NCBI GenBank assembly: GCA_021737905.1
Contig: JAIPDA010000132.1
Coordinates: 1 to 6,794, forward strand
Source of the DNA: Rhodoferax sp.
GTDB taxonomy: Bacteria > Pseudomonadota > Gammaproteobacteria > Burkholderiales > Burkholderiaceae_C
Direction: 5' to 3'
Length of the DNA: 6,794 bases
This document shows positions 1-6,459 of this stretch, one piece after another (within the stretch, counting starts at the first letter, position 1; every line of letters starts with the position of its first letter). The translations under genes were made by a program, and so were the position numbers. Under the pieces are notes generated by a model. It was not told the DNA's origin and searched no databases. It worked only from the letters and a program-made list of their open reading frames with translations.

Positions 1-1
1 T

Positions 2-1261
2 GCCCATGATTTTTTAAGGCAAGCCGGCGCCCAGGGCGCCGTTGCCGCCTTGGCAGAGCAGGGCCTGGCCGAAGCGGGCTTGCCGGGCTTGCAGGTGGCT
101 AACAGCAAAGCGGCGCTGGGCCAGCTGGCTGCAGGCTGGCGCGCGCAGTTCAAGCTGCCGCTGGTAGCAGTCACCGGCAGCAACGGCAAGACCACCGTCA
201 CGCAGATGATCGCGGCCATCCTGCGCAACTTCAGGGGCGAGCAGGCATTTGCCACCGAAGGCAATTTCAACAACGACATCGGCGTGCCGCTGACGCTGTT
301 GCGCTTGCGAGCCGCGCACCAGGCGGGTGTGGTCGAGCTTGGCATGAACCACCCCGGCGAAATTGCCGAATTGGCCGCCATGGCGCAAGCCACCGTGGCC
401 TTGGTCAACAACGCCCAGCGCGAGCATCTGGAGTTCATGGTCACGGTAGAAGCGGTGGCGCGTGAAAACGGTGCTGTTATCAGCGCTCTGGCCGCTGACG
501 GCGTGGCGGTTTTTCCGGCCGACGACGCGCACACCCCGATCTGGCGTGCACTGGCCGGTGCGCGTCGCACCATCACCTTTGCACTGGACAGCGCCGCAGA
601 CGTCAGCGGCAGCGCCAGCTGGACCGGGCGCAGCTGGCAAGTGAAAGCTACAACACCGTCAGGCGCCCTGGTCTTTGCGCTGAACGTGGCCGGTCGCCAC
701 AACGTCAAAAATGCCTTGGCTGCGGCTGCCTGTGCGCTGGCCGCAGGTGTGCCTCTGGCGGCGATTGCCGCAGGGCTGACGGCATTTGTTCCCGTCAAGG
801 GCCGCTCACGCGCATGGCAACTGTCGCTGGCCGGCCAGTCGCTGACGGTGGTGGACGACAGCTACAACGCCAATCCCGATTCGGTGCGTGCCGCTATCCT
901 GGTGCTCAGCGAACTGCCGGGGCCCCGCCTGCTGGTCCTGGGCGACATGGGTGAAGTGGGCGAGCGCGGTCCTGAGTTTCATGCGGAGATCGGCGCCTAT
1001 GCAAAGGCATGTGGTATCGAGCAGCTGGTCTGCACGGGAGTGCTGATGCAGCACGCCGCCGCAGCCTGCCCGGGCGCACGCCATCACGCTGATTTCGACG
1101 CGCTGCTGCAAGACGTCAGGCAATACCTGCCGGGCTGCGCCAGCGCACTGGTCAAGGGGTCGCGCTTCATGAAGATGGAGCGTGTGCTTGAGGACATGCA
1201 GCAACAAGCGGCGGCCGCATCACAGCCCTTGTCATCTGCCCCAAAGGAAAAAGCATGCTGA
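2..1261 (+). CDS. murF: MurF, UDP-MurNAc-tripeptide--D-Ala-D-Ala ligase (5' end outside window)
   Basis: Cytoplasmic ATP-dependent Mur ligase that adds D-Ala-D-Ala to UDP-MurNAc-tripeptide, the last soluble precursor step. The frame is open from base 2 to the TGA at 1259-1261, giving 419 visible residues. The first visible residues (AHDF) match about position 50 of E. coli MurF, so roughly 49 residues are missing. Counting from base 2, visible motifs are the ATP loop TGSNGKTT (58-65), EGNFNND (86-92), ELGMNH (112-117), NNAQREHLEF (136-145), GRHNVKNALAA (231-241), DDSYNANPDS (285-294), GDMGE (314-318) and KGSR (385-388). These span the central ATPase and C-terminal domains, and the order is normal for the family. 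The TTG at 50 is internal, not the start. Oddity: the position of the carbamylated lysine of E. coli MurF (K202) is Asn156 here. The last 7 bases overlap mraY. Identification is near certain. Confidence 0.97.
   Translation, partial: AHDFLRQAGAQGAVAALAEQGLAEAGLPGLQVANSKAALGQLAAGWRAQFKLPLVAVTGSNGKTTVTQMIAAILRNFRGEQAFATEGNFNNDIGVPLTLLRLRAAHQAGVVELGMNHPGEIAELAAMAQATVALVNNAQREHLEFMVTVEAVARENGAVISALAADGVAVFPADDAHTPIWRALAGARRTITFALDSAADVSGSASWTGRSWQVKATTPSGALVFALNVAGRHNVKNALAAAACALAAGVPLAAIAAGLTAFVPVKGRSRAWQLSLAGQSLTVVDDSYNANPDSVRAAILVLSELPGPRLLVLGDMGEVGERGPEFHAEIGAYAKACGIEQLVCTGVLMQHAAAACPGARHHADFDALLQDVRQYLPGCASALVKGSRFMKMERVLEDMQQQAAAASQPLSSAPKEKAC
1243..1248 (+). promoter_or_regulatory. Shine-Dalgarno sequence of mraY
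   Basis: AAAGGA lies 6 bases upstream of the ATG at 1255, inside the last codons of murF. It supports this start for mraY and means ribosomes finishing murF pass directly over the mraY initiation site. Confidence 0.75.
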
Positions 1262-2433
1262 TCAACCTGGCCCAGTGGCTGCAAACCCTGTCGCCTGAAT
1301 TCGGTTTTTTCCGGGTATTCCAGTACCTGACCTTCCGGGCTGTCATGGCGGCGCTGACGGCCTTGCTGATCGGTTTGATCGCCGGGCCTTTCGTGATCCG
1401 GCGTCTGGTGGCGCTGAAGATCGGCCAGCCGATCCGCGAGTACGCCATGCAAACGCACCTGAGCAAGAGCGGTACACCCACCATGGGCGGCGTGCTGGTG
1501 CTGCTGGCGATTGCCATTGCTACGCTGCTGTGGGCCGACCTGGGCAACCGTTTCGTGTGGATTGTGCTGCTGGTCACGCTGGGCTTCGGCGCCATCGGCT
1601 GGGCTGACGACTGGCGCAAAGTGGTTCACAAAGACCCCGAAGGCATGCGCTCGCGCGACAAGTACTTATGGCAGTCCCTGGTCGGGCTGCTGGCTGCGCT
1701 GTACCTGGTGTTCAGTATTTCTGAAAGCTCTAACCTGCGGGTACTGGAACTTTTCTTGAGTTGGGTGCAATCGGGTTTTGATGTGAACCTGCCGCCCAAG
1801 GCCGGTCTTTTGCTGCCGTTTTTCAAGGAAGTCAGCTACCCCCTGGGTGTCTTTGGCTTTGTGATCCTGACTTACCTGGTGATCGTGGGCTCCAGCAACG
1901 CGGTGAATTTGACCGACGGCCTGGACGGCCTGGCGATCATGCCCGTCGTCATGGTGGGCTCGGCACTCGGCGTTTTTGCTTACGTCACCGGCAGTGCGGT
2001 ATTTTCGCGTTATTTGTTTTTGCCGCACATTCCAGGCGCGGGCGAGTTGCTGATATTTTGCGCCGCCATGGCCGGTGCGGGGCTGGCCTTTTTATGGTTC
2101 AACACCCACCCGGCCCAGGTCTTCATGGGAGATGTGGGCGCGCTGGCGCTGGGGGCAGCGTTGGGCACGATTGCCGTGATCGTGCGTCAGGAAATTGTGC
2201 TGGCCATCATGGGCGGCATCTTTGTGGCTGAGGCCTTGTCGGTCATGCTGCAGGTGGTGTATTTCAAATACACCAAACAAAAATACGGCAGTGGCCGGCG
2301 CATCCTGAAAATGGCGCCGCTGCACCATCATTTTGAGAAAAGCGGCTGGAAAGAAACGCAAGTGGTTGTGCGTTTCTGGATCATCACCATGCTGCTGTGC
2401 CTGGTCGGTTTGTCGACCTTGAAACTGCGATGA
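1255..2433 (+). CDS. mraY: MraY, phospho-MurNAc-pentapeptide transferase
   Basis: Integral inner-membrane enzyme that transfers phospho-MurNAc-pentapeptide from UDP to undecaprenyl phosphate, forming lipid I. It has 392 residues against 360 in E. coli. About ten hydrophobic segments are visible, roughly at 29-47, 75-93, 98-116, 138-155, 196-211, 225-245, 264-281, 296-310, 314-337 and 371-389. Family motifs are KSGTPTMGG (71-79), the Mg-binding pair D118-D119 in GWADDWRK, NLTDGLDGLA (218-227), FMGDVGALALG (290-300, with the catalytic-site Asp at 293) and the HHH triad (357-359). All expected active-site residues are present. About 24 of the extra residues lie in the predicted periplasmic loop between segments 4 and 5 (about 155-186), in a locally AT-rich stretch. 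The ATG at 1255 has a good ribosome site and overlaps the murF stop. The stop overlaps the murD start as ATGA. Confidence 0.98.
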   Translation: MLINLAQWLQTLSPEFGFFRVFQYLTFRAVMAALTALLIGLIAGPFVIRRLVALKIGQPIREYAMQTHLSKSGTPTMGGVLVLLAIAIATLLWADLGNRFVWIVLLVTLGFGAIGWADDWRKVVHKDPEGMRSRDKYLWQSLVGLLAALYLVFSISESSNLRVLELFLSWVQSGFDVNLPPKAGLLLPFFKEVSYPLGVFGFVILTYLVIVGSSNAVNLTDGLDGLAIMPVVMVGSALGVFAYVTGSAVFSRYLFLPHIPGAGELLIFCAAMAGAGLAFLWFNTHPAQVFMGDVGALALGAALGTIAVIVRQEIVLAIMGGIFVAEALSVMLQVVYFKYTKQKYGSGRRILKMAPLHHHFEKSGWKETQVVVRFWIITMLLCLVGLSTLKLR

Positions 2434-4136
2434 AAAATCTAGCCGGTCAACAGGTTCTGGTGCTCGGGCTCGGCGCGTCCGGCCTGGCGCTGGCACGCTG
2501 GTGCGTGCGGCATGGCAGCACTGTGACCGTGGCCGACACCCGCAGCGCGCCGCCGCAGCTAAGCGCCTTACAGCAGTTGCCCGGCGTGCGCTTTGTGGCC
2601 GGTGACTTTGCGGCACTCATGGCCGGCGCTGAAACCTTTGACTTGATTTTGCGCAGCCCCGGCTTGTCGCCAGCAGACATTGCGCCCGTGCTGCTGGCAA
2701 GCCAAGACAAAGTGACGGCCTGGGGCAATGAGCTGAGCTTGTTTGGACAGGCCTTGCGCGAACTGGGTCAGGAGCCAGAGCCGCAAGTTCCTGCACCCGA
2801 TGCGACAGCGCCTGCAGTTGAGACTGCAGTCAACGCGGTAGAAATACCCATCGGTTCTGCGCAGCAGGAAGCATCAGTGCAGCCCACAGACGACGTACTG
2901 CCCGAGGATGATGACAGCGCGCCGGTGTTCCTGGTCCCGCCACCTGTCTCGCTGGCTTACCGTCCCCAGGTGATTGCCATCACAGGCACCAACGGCAAGA
3001 CCACCGTGACCGCATTGACAGGGCAGCTGGTTCAGCGTGCCGGCAAAACGGTGGCCGTGGCCGGCAATATCGGCCCGACCTTGCTGGACACCTTGTCGGA
3101 GTGCATGGACGGCGATTCCTTGCCCGATGTGTGGGTGCTCGAGCTGTCCAGTTTTCAGCTGGAAGGTGTCACGGATTTTGAACCCACCGTCGCCACCGTG
3201 CTCAACATCAGCCAGGACCATCTGGACTGGCACGGCAGCATGGAGGCTTATGTGCGCGCTAAATCGGCGATGTACGGGCTGCATGGCGCGATGCTGCTCA
3301 ACCGCCAAGACCCGCTGGTGATGCAAGCGCTACCGGCTGTTGAGAAAGCTGGCGCCAAGGCATTTGGTAAATCATCGGCTAAAAACCGTGTGCCGGCGCG
3401 CAAAGTACACACCTTCGGCACGGACATGCCGACCCAGCCCGGTGACTACGGCATTGAGAGTGTCAATGGCATGGCCTGGCTGGTGCGCGCCAGCCAGGCG
3501 GACGAAACCATCAAGCGCCGCCATGAAGAAGAAACCCCGCTGTATGTGCAGCGCTTGATGCCGGTTGACGCTTTGCGCATACGCGGTCTGCACAATGCCG
3601 CCAATGCCCTGGCCGCGTTGGGGCTGGCTGCAGCGGCCGGTTGCTCACTGGCGCCGATGTTGCATGGTCTGCGTGAGTACCGTGGCGAGCCGCACCGCAT
3701 GGCTTCGGTCTTGGTGGTGCGCGGGGTCGAATATTTTGACGACAGCAAGGGCACCAATGTCGGCGCCACTGCGGCAGCCCTGCATGGTTTGGGCCCCGAG
3801 CGGCGCCTGGTGCTGATCCTGGGCGGCGAGGGCAAAGGCCAGGACTTCACGCCGCTGGCGGCGCCGGTGTCGCGCTATGTGCGTGCCGTGGTGCTGATCG
3901 GTCGCGATGCGCCTTTGATTCGCACCGTCCTTGAAAGCACCGGTGTTCAATTGCTGGCGGCTGACAGCATGGCCGCTGCGGTGGCACTGGCGGCAGACCG
4001 GGCGCAGGCCGGCGATGCCGTGCTGATGTCCCCGGCCTGCGCGAGTTTCGACATGTTTGACAACTACGGCCACCGTGCACAGGTGTTTTGTGATGCAGTG
4101 CAGGCACTTGCGCTGGACGAGGGGGTCACGCTATGA
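2430..4136 (+). CDS. murD: MurD, UDP-MurNAc-L-alanine--D-glutamate ligase (enlarged)
   Basis: Cytoplasmic Mur ligase that adds D-Glu to UDP-MurNAc-L-Ala using ATP. It has 568 residues, much longer than E. coli MurD (438). Domain 1 is a Rossmann-like UDP-binding fold with VLGLGASG (11-18). Domain 2 has the ATP loop GTNGKTT (186-192), AGNIGP (211-216), ELSSFQLE (238-245) and Lys278, which fits the carbamylated K198 of E. coli. Domain 3 has LHNAANALAA (387-396), PHRM (421-424), DDSKGTN (437-443), LGGEGKG (464-470) and SPACASFDMFDNYG (534-547). The extra length sits in an acidic proline-rich linker (about 113-178) and a second expansion (about 300-380). Catalytic motifs look intact, so the protein should be active. 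The ATG at 2430 is preferred because it forms the ATGA overlap with mraY and starts at the usual point before the VLGLG strand. No Shine-Dalgarno is visible; an in-frame GTG at 2397 would add 11 residues. Confidence 0.97.
   Translation: MKNLAGQQVLVLGLGASGLALARWCVRHGSTVTVADTRSAPPQLSALQQLPGVRFVAGDFAALMAGAETFDLILRSPGLSPADIAPVLLASQDKVTAWGNELSLFGQALRELGQEPEPQVPAPDATAPAVETAVNAVEIPIGSAQQEASVQPTDDVLPEDDDSAPVFLVPPPVSLAYRPQVIAITGTNGKTTVTALTGQLVQRAGKTVAVAGNIGPTLLDTLSECMDGDSLPDVWVLELSSFQLEGVTDFEPTVATVLNISQDHLDWHGSMEAYVRAKSAMYGLHGAMLLNRQDPLVMQALPAVEKAGAKAFGKSSAKNRVPARKVHTFGTDMPTQPGDYGIESVNGMAWLVRASQADETIKRRHEEETPLYVQRLMPVDALRIRGLHNAANALAALGLAAAAGCSLAPMLHGLREYRGEPHRMASVLVVRGVEYFDDSKGTNVGATAAALHGLGPERRLVLILGGEGKGQDFTPLAAPVSRYVRAVVLIGRDAPLIRTVLESTGVQLLAADSMAAAVALAADRAQAGDAVLMSPACASFDMFDNYGHRAQVFCDAVQALALDEGVTL
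2769..2960 (+). other. Acidic proline-rich interdomain linker within MurD
   Basis: This stretch encodes MurD residues 114-177, between the UDP-binding domain and the ATPase domain. By hand count it holds 12 acidic residues, 12 prolines and no Lys or Arg. It begins near QEPEPQVPAPD, includes the acidic cluster EDDD (159-162) and ends with PPP (170-172) just before the strand leading to the ATP loop. The composition suggests a disordered, strongly negative linker. E. coli MurD has about 75 fewer residues before its ATP loop, so this is the main cause of the enlarged N-terminal half. The frame is intact across it. Confidence 0.8.
4119..4125 (+). promoter_or_regulatory. Shine-Dalgarno sequence of ftsW
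   Basis: GAGGGGG lies 7 bases upstream of the ATG at 4133, within the last codons of murD. It supports the ftsW start that overlaps the murD stop as ATGA. Confidence 0.75.
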
Positions 4137-5377
4137 GCGTTGCACAGCGTCTGGTGTCCTGGTTCGGCGCCGGTACAGCGGACCCGGATGCACTGCCCGT
4201 GCGAACCAGCATGGGCCGCGTCAGCAACGCAACGCCGGTGCGCCTGCTCGGCTTTGATCAAGCGCTGGTCGGCGTGACCCTGGCTTTGCTGATCTGGGGC
4301 TTGGTGATGGTGTACTCCGCATCGATTGCCATGCCGGACAACCCGAAGTTTTCGCAATACCAGCACAGCCATTTCTTGATGCGGCACCTGATGTCGCTGG
4401 GCCTGGCCCTGGTGGTGGCGGTGTTGGTTTTTCAGGTGCCTCTGGCCGTCTGGGAAAAAATGGCGCCCTGGTTGTTCATTGCTTCGCTGGTGTTGCTGGT
4501 TTTGGTCTTGCTGCCCTTTGTGGGTAAAAGCGTCAATGGCGCGCGGCGCTGGATTTCGCTGGGTTTTATGAACTTTCAGCCTTCCGAGCTGGCCAAATTT
4601 GCCGTCTTGCTGTACGCCGCCGATTACATGGTGCGCAAGATGGACGTCAAAGAACGGTTTTTTCGCGCCGTGTTGCCCATGGCTGCTGCGGTGGCGATCG
4701 TCGGCGTCTTGCTGCTGGCCGAGCCCGACATGGGTGCCTTCATGGTGATCTCGGTGATTGCCATGGGCATTTTATTTTTGGGCGGGGTGAACGCCCGCAT
4801 GTTTTTTGCCATCTCTACGGTGGTGGTGATCGCATTTGCTTTGATGGTGGCGCTCAGCGACTGGCGACGCGAGCGGATTTTTGCCTACCTGGACCCTTGG
4901 GATGCCAAGCATGCTTTGGGCAAGGGTTTTCAGTTGTCACACTCTTTGATCGCTTTCGGGCGCGGCGAAATATTTGGCGTGGGCCTGGGTGGCAGTGTTG
5001 AGAAGTTGCACTGGTTGCCCGAAGCGCACACCGATTTTTTACTGGCGGTGATCGGTGAAGAATTCGGTCTGGTCGGGGTGCTTGTCCTGTTGGGACTTTT
5101 CATGTGGCTGACGCGCCGCATCATTCACATCGGCCGCCAGTCCATTGCGCTGGACCGCTTGTTCCCCGGTCTGGTGGCCCAGGGCGTGGGTATCTGGATC
5201 GGTTTTCAAGCCTTCATCAACATGGGTGTGAACCTGGGTGCCTTGCCGACCAAGGGTCTGACTTTGCCGCTGATGAGCTACGGCGGCTCTGCCATTTTGA
5301 TGAACATGGTGGCCCTGGCCGTGGTGCTGCGCATTGACCATGAAAACCGCATTCTGATGCAGCGGGGAGGGCGTTGA
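4133..5377 (+). CDS. ftsW: FtsW, SEDS-family septal peptidoglycan polymerase
   Basis: Polytopic inner-membrane division protein. SEDS proteins polymerise lipid II into glycan strands together with a class B penicillin-binding protein (FtsI for FtsW). The protein has 414 residues, normal for FtsW. A cytoplasmic N-terminal tail of about 42 residues precedes the first membrane segment (about 43-62, ending MVYSASI). Further hydrophobic segments follow at about 84-101, 109-130, 153-165, 178-196, 200-218, 223-241, 311-327, 345-366 and 380-401. Signature motifs are GARRWISLG (136-144), FQPSELAKF (148-156), AEPDMGA (196-202), a large external loop with LPEAHTDF (295-302) carrying the conserved Asp301 that corresponds to the proposed catalytic Asp of the family, and LPLMSYGGSA (378-387). 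Position inside the mur cluster between murD and murG, and the N-terminal tail, favour FtsW over its paralogue RodA. It overlaps murD by 4 bases and murG by 1. Confidence 0.96.
   Translation: MSVAQRLVSWFGAGTADPDALPVRTSMGRVSNATPVRLLGFDQALVGVTLALLIWGLVMVYSASIAMPDNPKFSQYQHSHFLMRHLMSLGLALVVAVLVFQVPLAVWEKMAPWLFIASLVLLVLVLLPFVGKSVNGARRWISLGFMNFQPSELAKFAVLLYAADYMVRKMDVKERFFRAVLPMAAAVAIVGVLLLAEPDMGAFMVISVIAMGILFLGGVNARMFFAISTVVVIAFALMVALSDWRRERIFAYLDPWDAKHALGKGFQLSHSLIAFGRGEIFGVGLGGSVEKLHWLPEAHTDFLLAVIGEEFGLVGVLVLLGLFMWLTRRIIHIGRQSIALDRLFPGLVAQGVGIWIGFQAFINMGVNLGALPTKGLTLPLMSYGGSAILMNMVALAVVLRIDHENRILMQRGGR
5366..5370 (+). promoter_or_regulatory. Shine-Dalgarno sequence of murG
   Basis: GGAGG, within a longer purine run GGGGAGGG at 5364-5371, lies 6 bases upstream of the ATG at 5377. 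This spacing favours the ATG over the adjacent in-frame TTG at 5374. It is the strongest ribosome site in the window. Confidence 0.8.
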
Positions 5378-6459
5378 TGCAGCCGGCTCGCACAGCATTG
5401 ATCATGGCCGGCGGCACAGGCGGTCATATTTTCCCGGGCTTGGCCGTGGCCCAGGCCTTGCGCGAGCGCGGCTGGAACGTGCATTGGCTGGGCGGCAAAG
5501 GCCGACCCGGTCAGCCCAGCATGGAAAGCCAGTTGGTGCCGGCGCGCGGCATTGCTTTTGAGGCGATTGATTTTTCCGGTGTTCGAGGTAAGGGCCCTCT
5601 CACGCTGGCCTTCCTGCCCATGCGACTGCTGCAAGCATTCTGGCAAAGCATTCAGGTGCTGCGCCGCGTGCGCCCGGATGTGGTGCTCGGGCTGGGCGGC
5701 TACATCACCTTTCCGGGCGGCATGATGAGCGTGCTGCTGGGCAAGCCACTGATCTTGCATGAGCAAAACTCGGTGGCCGGTATGGCCAACCGCGTGCTGG
5801 CGCAAGTGGCCGACCGGGTGTTTACCGCCTTTCCGAATGTTCTCAAGAATGCGCAATGGGTGGGTAACCCATTGCGAAGCGCCTTCATGCAGCAGCCGGC
5901 TGCCGCTGAGCGCTTTGCCGGCCGCAGCGGCCCGCTGAAATTGCTGGTGGTCGGTGGCAGTCTGGGCGCACGCGCGCTCAATGAACTGGTGCCAAAGGCC
6001 TTGGCCCTGATCCATCCTGCGCAAAGGCCGCAGGTCATTCATCAAAGCGGCGCAGCGCAAATTGACGTCTTGCGCACGCATTACGCCGCCGCCGGCGTCA
6101 GTGCCGAACTCACGCCTTTCATCGATGACACGGCGCAGGCTTTTGCCGATGCCGATGTGCTGATTTGCCGTGCCGGTGCCAGCACGGTCACCGAGCTGGC
6201 CGCTGTGGGCGCTGCCGCTGTGTTCGTGCCTTTCCCGGCCGCTGTGGATGACCACCAAACTGTCAACGCCCGTTTTCTGGTCGAAGCCGGCGGTGGCTGG
6301 TTGATGCCGCAAGCCGGTCTGACCCCCGAGGCGCTGGCCAGCCTGTTGCAAAACATGAACCGCAGCAGCTTGCTCGAACGTGCGCAAGCGGCTGAGCGCT
6401 TGAAACAAATCAATGCCACGGCCAGCGTCGTTGCGGCCTGTGAGGAGTTGGCGTCGTGA
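5377..6459 (+). CDS. murG: MurG, UDP-GlcNAc:lipid I GlcNAc transferase
   Basis: Peripheral membrane glycosyltransferase (family GT28, GT-B fold) on the cytoplasmic face of the inner membrane. It adds GlcNAc from UDP-GlcNAc to lipid I, making lipid II. It has 360 residues, close to E. coli MurG (355). The N-terminal acceptor domain has the glycine-rich loop GGTGGHIFPG (12-21), GLGGYITFPGG (105-115) and HEQNSVAGMANR (128-139). The C-terminal donor domain has the second glycine-rich loop GGSLGA (193-198), CRAGAST followed by VTELAAVG (264-278), and FPAAVDDHQ (286-294), the region that binds the nucleotide sugar. Nothing is missing. The ATG at 5377 shares one base with the ftsW stop (TGATG) and has a strong ribosome site. 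The end overlaps the murC start by 4 bases. MurG uses the lipid I made by MraY, encoded two genes upstream, and its product is the substrate of FtsW, the gene just before it. Confidence 0.98.
   Translation: MQPARTALIMAGGTGGHIFPGLAVAQALRERGWNVHWLGGKGRPGQPSMESQLVPARGIAFEAIDFSGVRGKGPLTLAFLPMRLLQAFWQSIQVLRRVRPDVVLGLGGYITFPGGMMSVLLGKPLILHEQNSVAGMANRVLAQVADRVFTAFPNVLKNAQWVGNPLRSAFMQQPAAAERFAGRSGPLKLLVVGGSLGARALNELVPKALALIHPAQRPQVIHQSGAAQIDVLRTHYAAAGVSAELTPFIDDTAQAFADADVLICRAGASTVTELAAVGAAAVFVPFPAAVDDHQTVNARFLVEAGGGWLMPQAGLTPEALASLLQNMNRSSLLERAQAAERLKQINATASVVAACEELAS
6442..6447 (+). promoter_or_regulatory. Shine-Dalgarno sequence of murC
   Basis: GAGGAG lies 8 bases upstream of the GTG at 6456, within the last codons of murG. 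It is the main support for a GTG start at this junction. Confidence 0.75.

Noticed and set aside
10..15. T-run near the left edge as a possible terminator
   Set aside because: It lies inside the murF reading frame and no GC-rich stem is visible before it within the window.
50..52. TTG as a start codon for murF
   Set aside because: The frame stays open upstream to base 2 and encodes typical MurF sequence (AHDFLRQAG), so the true start is outside the window.
1084..1629. Open frame of 181 codons on the - strand across the murF/mraY junction
   Set aside because: Low-complexity Gln/His/Arg-rich translation with no family motif. It is a shadow of murF and mraY codon bias.
2397..2399. GTG as the start of murD
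   Set aside because: It would add 11 residues unlike MurD N-termini, has no ribosome site, and would overlap mraY by 37 bases. The ATG at 2430 gives a normal 4-base overlap.
5374..5376. TTG as the start of murG
   Set aside because: It is directly followed by an ATG with better spacing from the GGAGG at 5366-5370.
5278..6408. Long open frame of 376 codons on the - strand opposite ftsW and murG
   Set aside because: It lies across two strongly conserved genes on the other strand. Its translation is rich in Gln, His, Arg and Ala, typical of the reverse complement of GC-rich coding DNA, and shows no recognisable domain.
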